Assembly (NCBI GenBank): GCA_018266475.1
Contig: JAFEAI010000143.1
Coordinates: 1 to 35,991, forward strand
Direction: 5' to 3'
Length of the DNA stretch: 35,991 nt
From: Bacteroidota bacterium
Lineage (GTDB): Bacteria; Bacteroidota; Bacteroidia; Flavobacteriales_F; PHOS-HE28
Shown: positions 9,226-15,927 of the stretch, in pieces
Position numbering within the stretch: the first letter of the stretch is position 1
How the letters are laid out: every line of letters begins with the position of its first letter
Notes under the pieces: generated by a model
The model's database searches: none
Seen by the model: only the letters and a program-made list of their open reading frames with translations
Told to the model about the DNA's origin: nothing
Program-made: the position numbers and the translations under genes

Positions 9226-10155
9226 ATGCCCATTGAGCAGCAGCACCTGCAAGCCCTCAGCCAACTGGAATTCCACGCCCGCCAGGTGGTGGAAGGCTTC
9301 TTGGCCGGGCTGCACAAAAGCCCCTTCCACGGCTTCAGCGTGGAGTTTGCCGAGCACCGCGCCTACAACCAGGGCGAAAGCACCCGCCACATCGACTGGA
9401 AGCTCTTTGCCCGCACCGACAAGCTCTTCACCAAACGCTATGAGGAAGAGACCAACCTGCGCTGCCAATTGGTGATCGATGCCAGCAGCAGCATGTATTA
9501 CCCCGCCGCCAAGGACCGCAAGCCCGGGCAGTTCAACAAGATCGAATTTGCCGTGCATGCCGCCGCCGCACTGATCGCCCTGCTGCGCAAACAGCGTGAT
9601 GCCGCGGGCCTCACCGTGTTCACCGACCGGGTGCTGCTCAGCGAGCAGGCCCGCAGCAATGCCGTACACCTGCGCCACCTGATGGCGGAGCTGGAGCAAC
9701 TGTTGCGCGCAGAGACCCCGCCCCAACAGCAAAAGACAAGTGCAGTGGATGCCCTGAACGACATCGCCCGCCGCACCCACCGCCGCTCGCTGGTGGTGAT
9801 CTTAAGCGACATGATGGACAACAGCGCACGCAGCGCCGAGCTCTTCGATGCCCTCCAGCACCTGCGCTACAACAAGCACGATGTGATCCTCTTCCACACC
9901 GTGGACCGCAAGCATGAACTGGAACTGGCGCTGGAGGACCGCCCCTACACCTTTGTGGACATGGAGAGCGGCGCCCAGGTGAAGGCCCACGCCGCAGAAG
10001 TGCGCGATGCGTACAAAACCGCCATGGCCGCCTACTGGCACGAACTGAAGCTGAAGTGCGGCCAGTACCGCATCGAGCTGGTGGAGGCCGACATCAACGC
10101 GGGCTTTGAGAACGTGCTGCTGCAGTTTTTGCTGAAGAGGAGCAGGTTGTATTGA
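9226..10155 (+). CDS. DUF58 domain protein (VWA-like)
   Basis: A 309-residue soluble protein of the DUF58 family. The family signature lies in the first third (RAYNQGESTRHIDWKLFARTD region), followed by a von Willebrand A-like fold whose MIDAS-type motif DASSSM (D85, S87, S89) would bind a divalent metal. A second strand ends LVVILSDMMDN. In Bacteroidota such genes usually sit between a MoxR ATPase and BatA/BatB genes; here none are next to it, so it is an isolated copy. The function of the family is unclear, with links to MoxR-dependent assembly. The ATG at 9226 is preferred to an in-frame TTG at 9205. A CACCTTTG motif at 9169-9176 may be its -7 element. Confidence 0.9.
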   Translation: MPIEQQHLQALSQLEFHARQVVEGFLAGLHKSPFHGFSVEFAEHRAYNQGESTRHIDWKLFARTDKLFTKRYEEETNLRCQLVIDASSSMYYPAAKDRKPGQFNKIEFAVHAAAALIALLRKQRDAAGLTVFTDRVLLSEQARSNAVHLRHLMAELEQLLRAETPPQQQKTSAVDALNDIARRTHRRSLVVILSDMMDNSARSAELFDALQHLRYNKHDVILFHTVDRKHELELALEDRPYTFVDMESGAQVKAHAAEVRDAYKTAMAAYWHELKLKCGQYRIELVEADINAGFENVLLQFLLKRSRLY

Positions 10156-10259
10156 GGGGGGGGATGCCGGTCGTTCGGTGTCAGTTGATAGTTTCCAGTT
10201 GTCCGTTGTCCGTGCCCCCTGACAACCAACCACTGGCAACGGCATACTTTCCTATCCAC

Positions 10260-10289
10260 TTGCAGGGATCATAATTCAGCTTACCTTCG
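10260..10289 (+). promoter_or_regulatory. Promoter of tRNA-Asp (TTG-N19-TACCTTCG)
   Basis: TTG at 10260-10262 and TACCTTCG at 10282-10289 are separated by 19 nt, the layout of Bacteroidota housekeeping promoters (-33 TTG, -7 TAnnTTTG) with one mismatch in the -7. Transcription would begin near 10296, about 24 nt before the tRNA. The same TACCTTCG octamer occurs at 17524, before the lipoprotein gene. Confidence 0.65.
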
Positions 10290-10319
10290 CAGCCGCTTCG
10301 GCGAAAAGTTGAAGCCAAC

Positions 10320-10393
10320 GGTTCGGTAGTTCAGCTGGTTAGAATGCCGCCCTGTCACGGCGGAGGTCGCGGGTTCGAGTCCCGTCCGGACCG
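10320..10393 (+). tRNA. tRNA-Asp (GTC)
   Basis: All cloverleaf parts are present. The acceptor arm pairs GGTTCGG (10320-10326) with CCGGACC (10386-10392), including one T-G wobble. The anticodon stem CCGCC/GGCGG holds loop CTGTCAC with anticodon GTC (10354-10356). The T arm is GCGGG-TTCGAGT-CCCGT. The discriminator base is G (10393), as expected for tRNA-Asp, and CCA is not encoded. Its 3' end is the left attachment site of the integrated element, and integration leaves the gene complete. Confidence 0.97.
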
Positions 10394-10395
10394 CA
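10373..10395 (+). repeat. attL: 3' end of tRNA-Asp
   Basis: This 23-nt stretch, GTTCGAGTCCCGTCCGGACC plus GCA, comprises the T loop, T stem and 3' acceptor strand of tRNA-Asp. It matches 17426-17448 at 22 of 23 positions, with the last 18 nt identical. The single difference is G10377 against A17430. Confidence 0.9.
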
Positions 10396-10400
10396 ACGGT

Positions 10401-10438
10401 ATCGCCGCATCCCTTTAGTACCAAGGGAATGCGGCGAT
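10401..10438. terminator. Hairpin immediately after tRNA-Asp/attL
   Basis: ATCGCCGCATCCCTT (10401-10415) pairs with 10423-10438 through 15 bp with one bulged A, closing a 7-nt loop. It begins 8 nt after the tRNA and lies inside the element. No T-run follows, so it is a weak match to a rho-independent terminator, but it could act as a replacement 3' processing signal for the tRNA or as a barrier to antisense transcription from the element. A role in recombination is also possible. Confidence 0.55.
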
Positions 10439-10449
10439 CCTCATTTCTT

Positions 10450-10471
10450 GGTTGTCGGTACGGTTGTCGGT
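10450..10471 (+). promoter_or_regulatory. Putative integrase arm sites, left end (2 copies)
   Basis: Two identical decamers GGTTGTCGGT (10450-10459 and 10462-10471), 12 nt apart start to start, lie about 55-75 nt inside the left boundary. The same decamer occurs three times near the right boundary. This arrangement is that of arm-type binding sites for the N-terminal domain of a tyrosine integrase. The role is inferred from position and repetition. Confidence 0.6.
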
Positions 10472-10502
10472 CAGGGTCGTTTCTCCGTCCGCTGCGGTGG
10501 CC

Positions 10503-10865
10503 TCAGCCTTCGCCGGTCCAGTGGCCGGGGGTAATCACCTTGCCACCCCGCCGGAAGGTGATGACGTGCCTTACTTCGGTATCCGCTTCGGCCTTCACCT
10601 CCTGCCTGCTCAACTTCGGCAGGGCGAACTCAGCCAGTGCCGCGTAGACCTGCAACGCTCCCTTGGGATCGTCCTTGCCCAACCGCCGGATCCACTTCAC
10701 CACGTCCGGGGCCGTTTCGTCAAGGGCCGCGTGGATCGTTTCGCGGATGCGCTCGTTGATCTTGTTCGGTGTGCCCTTGGGCCTACCCGTGGGGTTGCCG
10801 CTCGTTCCTTTTAGGAACTGCCCTGCTTTTGTCCTGCTTTTTACAGGTGTGCTTTCGTTGCTCAT
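10503..10865 (-). CDS. DUF5681-like protein
   Basis: A 120-residue basic protein. Residues about 15-35 form the recognisable motif GQFLKGTSGNPTGRPKG, the core of the DUF5681 family found in phages and integrated elements. The rest is helical with many charged residues (INERIRETIHAALDE, WIRRLGKDDPKGAL), a composition resembling small DNA-binding or small-terminase-like proteins. Family members often occur near packaging genes, but no large terminase is present here, so a packaging role cannot be claimed. It is the last gene of the leftward operon; its ATG at 10865 is 18 nt after the stop of the preceding gene. Confidence 0.7.
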   Translation of the reverse strand: MSNESTPVKSRTKAGQFLKGTSGNPTGRPKGTPNKINERIRETIHAALDETAPDVVKWIRRLGKDDPKGALQVYAALAEFALPKLSRQEVKAEADTEVRHVITFRRGGKVITPGHWTGEG

Positions 10866-10883
10866 GTCGTTGTCAGTTGCGGG

Positions 10884-11597
10884 TTATGGAAGATGCAGCA
10901 GGCTGGACGGATGGACCTTCACAATCCCAGCCCGTAGTGCTTCCAGCAGGCTGCCCACCACGGCGCGGGGGGTGGTGCCAGCGGCTTGTGCCAGCAGGGG
11001 GTTGAACTCATGCTGCCCTATCCGGGGGCGGGCCGTGGTGAACAGTGACCGGACCAATGCCGCCCGCTCTTGGGCCGTGCCTCGCTTCAGCCATGCGCCC
11101 AGCTCATCGGGCCGCGGTGGTGGTGGTGGTGCTGGTGCGGGCTGCGGTGCCGCTTCGATGGGGGCGGGCGGTGCTGCGGTGGCCCCGACCTCGGCGGCGG
11201 GCTGCGGTTCCATGTCCCACGGCTTCCACGCATAGCGGGCGCTTAACCCTTCGGCCAGCCTATCCTCCACGGCCTTTGCTTGTGCCGGGGTCAACCTCGG
11301 CGTGTAGGCAGGGCGTGGGGCGGGGGCACCACCACCGCGCCCCCTCCATTGCTTGGATCCATGCGCTGCGGTGTTGCGGTATGCCGACCGCACCAAACCC
11401 CGGACCTCGGCGGCGGTGAAGTCCTGCTCCACGTACCGCAGCAGCACGGCCAGCGTTTTCGGCTGCGGTATGCCATAGTCGTTACATGCTGCGGCCAAAT
11501 TGAAAGCGTGGGGGTTGCGGCACCCTTTACCCATCGGGAAGCGGCGGTGCCACCACTTCAACAGGCCGTCCACGATCATGTCAGTATCGGGGTGCAT
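10884..11597 (-). CDS. PriCT-like replication accessory protein
   Basis: A 237-residue protein not recognised with certainty. The N-terminal third (about residues 8-75) reads like the C-terminal primase-associated segment found in Bacteroidota phage and element primases: KWWHRRFPMGKGCRN, then NDYGIPQPKTLAVLL and a DFTAAEVRGLVRSAYRN helix pair. A central Pro/Ala-rich linker, including a run of prolines, leads to a small helical C-terminal part (about 175-237). It follows the DUF3987 gene on the same strand, separated by a repeat-rich gap. The simplest reading is that primase modules normally joined in one chain are encoded here by two genes. A DNA-binding or helicase-loading role is equally possible. 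Confidence 0.55.
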   Translation of the reverse strand: MHPDTDMIVDGLLKWWHRRFPMGKGCRNPHAFNLAAACNDYGIPQPKTLAVLLRYVEQDFTAAEVRGLVRSAYRNTAAHGSKQWRGRGGGAPAPRPAYTPRLTPAQAKAVEDRLAEGLSARYAWKPWDMEPQPAAEVGATAAPPAPIEAAPQPAPAPPPPPRPDELGAWLKRGTAQERAALVRSLFTTARPRIGQHEFNPLLAQAAGTTPRAVVGSLLEALRAGIVKVHPSSLLHLP

Positions 11598-11624
11598 GGG
11601 ACTTGTATTTTTTCATTTACCTAA

Positions 11625-11846
11625 TGGCGGAATGGCGGTTGGCGGTTCGTCTCATTTTGCCCAACGGTGACGGGGTGTTGCTGCGTTTTTGCGTGTGGCG
11701 GAAAGGGTGGCGGTTCCGCCATTTCGTGGCGGTTCCACCAAACGAACCGCCATTTTATGGCGGTTGAACCGCCATGGGGGTAAACGCCGGAAACGCAACA
11801 GGGGCAAGGGGATCCGGCCGCGAACCGCCAACCGCCACTTCCGCCA
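11625..11846. repeat. TGGCGGTT repeat array, possible iterons/origin
   Basis: About ten perfect or near-perfect copies of TGGCGGTT (or its complement AACCGCCA) are packed into 222 bp between two replication genes. They include 11633-11640, 11640-11647, 11708-11715, 11727-11734, 11745-11752, 11758-11765, 11767-11774, 11823-11830 and 11830-11837. Both orientations occur, some forming palindromes such as 11758-11774. Short frames cross the array, but their products are repeat-driven. A cluster of this kind beside a replication protein gene suggests iterons of an origin or an autoregulatory operator. Confidence 0.65.
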
Positions 11847-11865
11847 CGGGGTACCACGTGCATTT

Positions 11866-13941
11866 TCATCCGCGCTTCGCGTATTGCCCCCGTTGCTTGC
11901 TCCGGGAATAGCTCTTGCGGTCCCGCAGTGCCCTTTCGACCGTGCGGCGTGATATGCCCAGTTTTTGCCCCTCAAGGATCGCCTGGGCCGCGCTGAACTC
12001 TTCGGGCATCGCTTGGAACAAGCGCAAGGCATGTCCTTTCAAAGCATCGGAGGGGGCAGCCTCATGCAGATCGAACTGGACCCGGTAGGCCATCTTCGTG
12101 AAGTAGCGGGATAGATCAATGCCACCTTGCATCGCAGCAGCGCCAATGGTCACCGGTGTGGTTGGCTCCCCACTTTCAGCCCATGCCGCCATTTCAAGCA
12201 CGAGCGCCAGCCGCAGCGCGTAGGACTTTTGCTTGGCCAATTTTTCAGCGCGGGCATGGTCACCGTTCGCGTTCAGCGTGGTGATGCGCTCCGATGCGTC
12301 CCCAAAGAACACAACCCACGCGGTTTTTGCATCCGGTGAAAGTGGGAGTGCAACAGGGTCACCCTCCAAGGAAAGCAAGCGCCCCACGATCTCCGCCCAC
12401 CGCTGCGGTGCGGTGTCCGCTAGCTCATGCTCCGTCCAAGGCGGGACCACTGGGTTTTCGGGCTGGATGAACAGGAGCCGGTCCATGAAACCGTTCGCGT
12501 TGCGGCCATCCGCTCCCAGCTTGTGCAATACCCCCGGCTGGATCGTGCCCGCTACGGAGAAAAAGACCGACTTGGGCAAGCTGCCACCCTTCTTTCCCTT
12601 CCGATCAGTCCGTTTGGGAACCCCGCTCCACAAGGAAAGATACCCTTCCGCCTCTCCGCTCTTCGTGTAGCGCCCGTAGTCCCCGACCCATCCGGCCAGT
12701 TCATCGCGGCATAGGCCCACCCCTTTGGGGTTCGCGGCCAAGATGCCTTCCAGTGCTTCCGGCGTTGCGTCGTTCACCAGGTGTTGGCGGCATTCCGGCT
12801 CGGTGGGCTTCACGGGGTGTTCACCGCCTTGGGCTTGGCCTTTTTTGGTCCTTCGCGCCCTCACCTGCATGGCGTAATCCTCCAGCTCGTTTTCATGGAA
12901 CGCCATCGCGGTTGTGAAGTCCTGAAAATGTCCCCGGTCCCGGTCCCGCAGGGGTTCACACATACCTTCCAGCGGATGCGTCTTTCCTACTCCGGGCGGC
13001 CCCACCAGGACCAGCCACAACGCCCCCTTTTCCTGCCAACCGCGCTTGGGCTGGATGCGGCGCGTGTCACCCATGGCCACGGACAAAGCGAAAAGCATGG
13101 ATCCAGCCGTGTAGTCCGGATGCCATCCCAACGCTTCATGGTATTGCTCCACGATCCACCGAAGGGTGTGGGGCAGCACATGCAGCGGAAAAGGATCAAC
13201 CGTTGGGCGGTCACTATCCCCCAGCGGTATTTCAGCCGCAACCCGCTCCATGGCCCGTTGCGCGATCGCGTCCAGTTCAGCGCCCTGGATGCCGTTCAAG
13301 GTGGGCATTGCAGGCTTTTGCGCGGTCGGGATCGCCAACGGCGCGGCCCCCTCGTTGATGTACACCTCCGGGTCAAAGGACAGGAAGCAAACCCGCTCCA
13401 CGTTCTTGCCGCTTGCGTCGGGGTCGTTGCCAAAGTGATCGGCCACTACCTGCCATGCGTGGGCGTGTTCCTCGTTGGAAGTCGGGCGCGGTTCTATGCG
13501 CACCACCACCTTCAGGCCGTTGCCGCTTGGTGAAGTGAAAGCCCCGAAGGTGTGCGGGTCCGCCACCACCTTGGCGCGTAGTGCGGCCAATGTGTCCGGC
13601 TCCAGCTTATCGAAGTCCAGCACCAGCAGGCCAGCGTGGGCGGTCAGGTTGGCGTTGCCGCGCTTGCTGAACTTCCCGGCCCATACCACGATGGGCAGGG
13701 CATCCTTTAGCTCCTTACGCTTTGCAGGGTCCACCTCGGCACGTAGCGCGGTGATGCTTTTCTCCAAGTCGGGGTCCGTGCCGATCAGTTCCAGGACGTT
13801 TTCGGCCTTGTGGTACTTCGCGGGGTGGGTGCCCTGCATCTTCTTGAACGTTGTAACCAACCCCACCTCGGCGTTGATCGTGCCGCTTGTCGCGGTTTCC
13901 GCTCCGTCTACTACGGTCGCGGTCTGCGTGGCGGCGTTCAT
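11866..13941 (-). CDS. Primase-helicase-like replication protein (BT4734-like + DUF3987)
   Basis: A 691-residue multidomain protein. Residues about 25-200 match the BT4734/VirE-N-like primase domain, with VLDFD (acidic pair, about 108-111) and SPSGNGLKVVV (about 137-147). Residues about 250-620 form a DUF3987 P-loop ATPase: Walker A GPPGVGKT at 314-321 and an acidic DELAGWVGDYGRY segment. The last 60 residues contain a helix-turn-helix-like LGISRRTVERALRDRK and a very basic tail. Such proteins occur in Bacteroidota phages and integrative elements and are thought to start replication. The ATG at 13941 overlaps the previous stop (ATGA), which fixes the start. A longer upstream reading lies inside the preceding gene and is rejected. 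Confidence 0.85.
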   Translation of the reverse strand: MNAATQTATVVDGAETATSGTINAEVGLVTTFKKMQGTHPAKYHKAENVLELIGTDPDLEKSITALRAEVDPAKRKELKDALPIVVWAGKFSKRGNANLTAHAGLLVLDFDKLEPDTLAALRAKVVADPHTFGAFTSPSGNGLKVVVRIEPRPTSNEEHAHAWQVVADHFGNDPDASGKNVERVCFLSFDPEVYINEGAAPLAIPTAQKPAMPTLNGIQGAELDAIAQRAMERVAAEIPLGDSDRPTVDPFPLHVLPHTLRWIVEQYHEALGWHPDYTAGSMLFALSVAMGDTRRIQPKRGWQEKGALWLVLVGPPGVGKTHPLEGMCEPLRDRDRGHFQDFTTAMAFHENELEDYAMQVRARRTKKGQAQGGEHPVKPTEPECRQHLVNDATPEALEGILAANPKGVGLCRDELAGWVGDYGRYTKSGEAEGYLSLWSGVPKRTDRKGKKGGSLPKSVFFSVAGTIQPGVLHKLGADGRNANGFMDRLLFIQPENPVVPPWTEHELADTAPQRWAEIVGRLLSLEGDPVALPLSPDAKTAWVVFFGDASERITTLNANGDHARAEKLAKQKSYALRLALVLEMAAWAESGEPTTPVTIGAAAMQGGIDLSRYFTKMAYRVQFDLHEAAPSDALKGHALRLFQAMPEEFSAAQAILEGQKLGISRRTVERALRDRKSYSRSKQRGQYAKRG

Positions 13942-14339
13942 TTCAGGCCGGGGTATTTGGTGGCCAGCACGTGCTCGGCTGCCAGTTGCTCGAACAGGTC
14001 CGCCCATTCGTCAAAGCCCAAGGGGTGCAGGTACCGGCAATGAAGTTTCATCCCTGTTTCGACGATCCGCCACGGTGCGAAACGCATCTCATGCAGCAAG
14101 TCCTTCCATTCCCTTTGCGTCAGCGTTTTTCCATGGTACCGGCGTTCGGCACACAAGGCCATCAGCAGGGATCCGGGGGTGGTGAAGCGGCCCGGTTGGG
14201 CGGTGTAACCGTCGGGGACGGATGCCCGGAACGGGCGGTTGGTCCTTACCTTCGCGCCATCGGCCACATGGGCAACCGTGGGCGCGATACTGGATAGGTG
14301 GCGGGGGTCTTTGGCCCCCGTTGCCGTTTTCTGCTTCAT
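13938..14339 (-). CDS. Hypothetical element protein, 133 aa
   Basis: A 133-residue basic protein of unknown function, beginning MKQKTATGAKDPRHLSS. The C-terminal half is helical and amphipathic (TLTQREWKDLLHEMRFAPW, then FDEWADLFEQLAAEHVL). No domain is recognised. It is translationally coupled on both sides by 4-nt ATGA overlaps, to the HTH gene upstream and the replication gene downstream, which fixes the start at 14339 and implies co-production with the replication protein. A role as a replication partner or regulator is plausible but rests only on position. Confidence 0.7.
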   Translation of the reverse strand: MKQKTATGAKDPRHLSSIAPTVAHVADGAKVRTNRPFRASVPDGYTAQPGRFTTPGSLLMALCAERRYHGKTLTQREWKDLLHEMRFAPWRIVETGMKLHCRYLHPLGFDEWADLFEQLAAEHVLATKYPGLK

Positions 14340-14620
14340 CCCCGTGCCTGCTTTGCGGTGCGGATGCGCTTCAGGCCGTCCAGCACCTCGTTGCGCTTGT
14401 ACAGGACGCGGTTGCCAATGCGATAGCCTTGCACGTAACCGTGTCGCCTCCATGCCCGAAGTGTCGGCATGGAGCAGTGCAGCAACTTTGCAATTTCCTC
14501 TCCAGGCAACAACTCTTCAGGTTGCGGGACAGTTGCGGTATCCATGTCCGCACGCACGGCGCGGACGATCTCGCTCACCAAGTCGGGCAGCGGGATCGGG
14601 CTTAGGACTACGTTTTCCAT
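14336..14620 (-). CDS. AlpA/excisionase-type helix-turn-helix protein
   Basis: A 94-residue DNA-binding protein of the HTH_17/MerR-like group. The fold spans about residues 37-85: LLPGEEIAKLLHCSMPTLRAW is the helix-turn-helix, and GYVQGYRIGNRVLYKRNEVL is the following wing. This group includes recombination directionality factors and activators of integrative elements. It is the first gene of a five-gene leftward operon. Repeated GAATTC-containing palindromes 47-66 nt upstream could be its operator. The start may be the ATG at 14620 or one at 14635. Whether it acts as excisionase for the integrase or as operon regulator is not decidable from sequence. Confidence 0.8.
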   Translation of the reverse strand: MENVVLSPIPLPDLVSEIVRAVRADMDTATVPQPEELLPGEEIAKLLHCSMPTLRAWRRHGYVQGYRIGNRVLYKRNEVLDGLKRIRTAKQARG

Positions 14621-14665
14621 TTGCGGGGCCGCCAATTGTTCAGCGGTGCCGCAATCCTACCGGGT

Positions 14666-14848
14666 CGAATTCCGCCGAATTCCGCGCGGCTTTTTTCCGC
14701 CCTCGGACTCAATGAAAAGGCAATGCAGGGTGCGCTAAACAATGCCCCAAACGACGGGGCTTGAAGGCTCCACTTTGCGCCTTTTTGCCTTAGCCTACAC
14801 TATCAAACCCATCATGCGGGAATTCGGCGGAATTTGCGGGAATTCGGC
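14666..14848. promoter_or_regulatory. GAATTC-centred repeat cluster, possible operator
   Basis: The gap between the two element operons holds related repeats: CGAATTCCGCCGAATTCCGCG (14666-14686) near the HTH gene, and two copies of GCGGGAATTCGGC (14816-14828 and 14836-14848) just after the 358-residue gene. The two clusters are roughly inverted to each other about 130 nt apart, with four GAATTC sites in all. A homodimeric regulator could bind here. The rest of the gap shows nothing recognisable. Confidence 0.5.
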
Positions 14849-15924
14849 TACCCGCGCACATTGTCAAGGATAGCTCTCGCCTCTTCAAGCTCCAGCTTAT
14901 ACCTCGAAAGTTTCCCTGCCCGAGTCTTGAAGTTTCGCCAATCTCGGCAACGTGTTGCATTCAATCCCGTGACGTACTTGTTCAGCGGTATATGAAGCCC
15001 GTTCGTTGGAACTTCCGTGCGCCCGTATGAAATACAGGCGGCATCTAAGCACGCAAGCACCAAGGCCCGTTCGTTATGGGCACGGATGTAGTTGCCATCG
15101 TCGTTGGTGATGCGCCGCTCTTTCAATAATCGACCGAATGCCGTCAGGATGCGCTCATCGCCTCCGACGATATTTAGTAGGTCGGCCTCTTCCTTGTTGT
15201 TGGTGTCGGTGGCACTACTAACAACAGAACCAACACGCTCCACCAAGCGGCCCCTCCATGTTTTGAAGCCTTTGATATGCCCTTGGAACATGGCCGCAAT
15301 ATCTCCGGGTGCGGCGTACTGGCCCCTATTCGACAGGTCTTGCCTTGCCAGTTCCAGCCGCTCCTCGTATGCCGTGCGTTCGGCGTTGCCGATGGATAGC
15401 TGGGCAATGCCGGAAGCCAAACGCCCGACCTCCTTCGCGGCTTGTTCGCCTTGGCCATGTGCGACAAACGCGGCCCGAACTTCCTCTGCAAAGCCTTCGG
15501 CCCAACGCTCCCACCGTTGCGTCAAAGGGCCGGACTTCGCGCCGAGGTTCGTCAGCGTCAACCCGTAATGCGGTGATCCACCAGCGTGGTACCACTGGCC
15601 AGCAAGTTCACGGCGTTGGTTGCCCAAGGTACTCATGTAGTCATTCAATTCCGGGCGATAGCCTTTCAGCCTGCGATACTGTTTCCGGCGATACCCTTCG
15701 ACCTCGGCGGCGCTATCAATGAGGAACGAAAGAAGGCAGTAATGGGCTTCGTGTTCCAGTTGCTCGAAGGCACCCGCAACGGTCCGGCCTTGCCAAATGG
15801 ATGAAGCAAGAGGGAGTACTTGGGGTAACGGAGGCAATCCCATGTCGCCGCGTATGTCATTCACAAGGCCGCGCATTGCCTCGGCAGCATCCTTCATTTT
15901 GCCCTTCCTTGGTTGTTTCGCCAT
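14848..15924 (-). CDS. Hypothetical element protein, 358 aa
   Basis: A 358-residue mostly helical, basic protein with no signal peptide or membrane segment. The N-terminal 170 residues contain long helices (QLEHEAHYCLLSFLIDS, YRRKQYRRLKGYRPELNDYM). The C-terminal 100 residues have the layout of modules I recall in Bacteroidota mobile-element proteins: RLLKERRITNDDGNYIRA, a helix around ERALVLACLDAACISYG, then TRCRDWRNFKTR before a basic tail. This could be a winged-helix DNA-binding unit. It starts 3 nt after the integrase stop, so the two are almost certainly co-transcribed and coupled. A role in element maintenance or recombination is inferred from position only. Confidence 0.7.
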   Translation of the reverse strand: MAKQPRKGKMKDAAEAMRGLVNDIRGDMGLPPLPQVLPLASSIWQGRTVAGAFEQLEHEAHYCLLSFLIDSAAEVEGYRRKQYRRLKGYRPELNDYMSTLGNQRRELAGQWYHAGGSPHYGLTLTNLGAKSGPLTQRWERWAEGFAEEVRAAFVAHGQGEQAAKEVGRLASGIAQLSIGNAERTAYEERLELARQDLSNRGQYAAPGDIAAMFQGHIKGFKTWRGRLVERVGSVVSSATDTNNKEEADLLNIVGGDERILTAFGRLLKERRITNDDGNYIRAHNERALVLACLDAACISYGRTEVPTNGLHIPLNKYVTGLNATRCRDWRNFKTRAGKLSRYKLELEEARAILDNVRG

Positions 15925-15927
15925 CGC

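Noticed and set aside
11625-11846. CRISPR array
   Set aside because: The repeat is only 8 bp, occurs in both orientations with irregular spacing, and no cas genes are near.
11621-11869. An 82-codon minus-strand frame through the TGGCGGTT array
   Set aside because: Its codons are dictated by the repeats, it overlaps the end of the replication gene and it shows no protein-like pattern; treated as non-coding.
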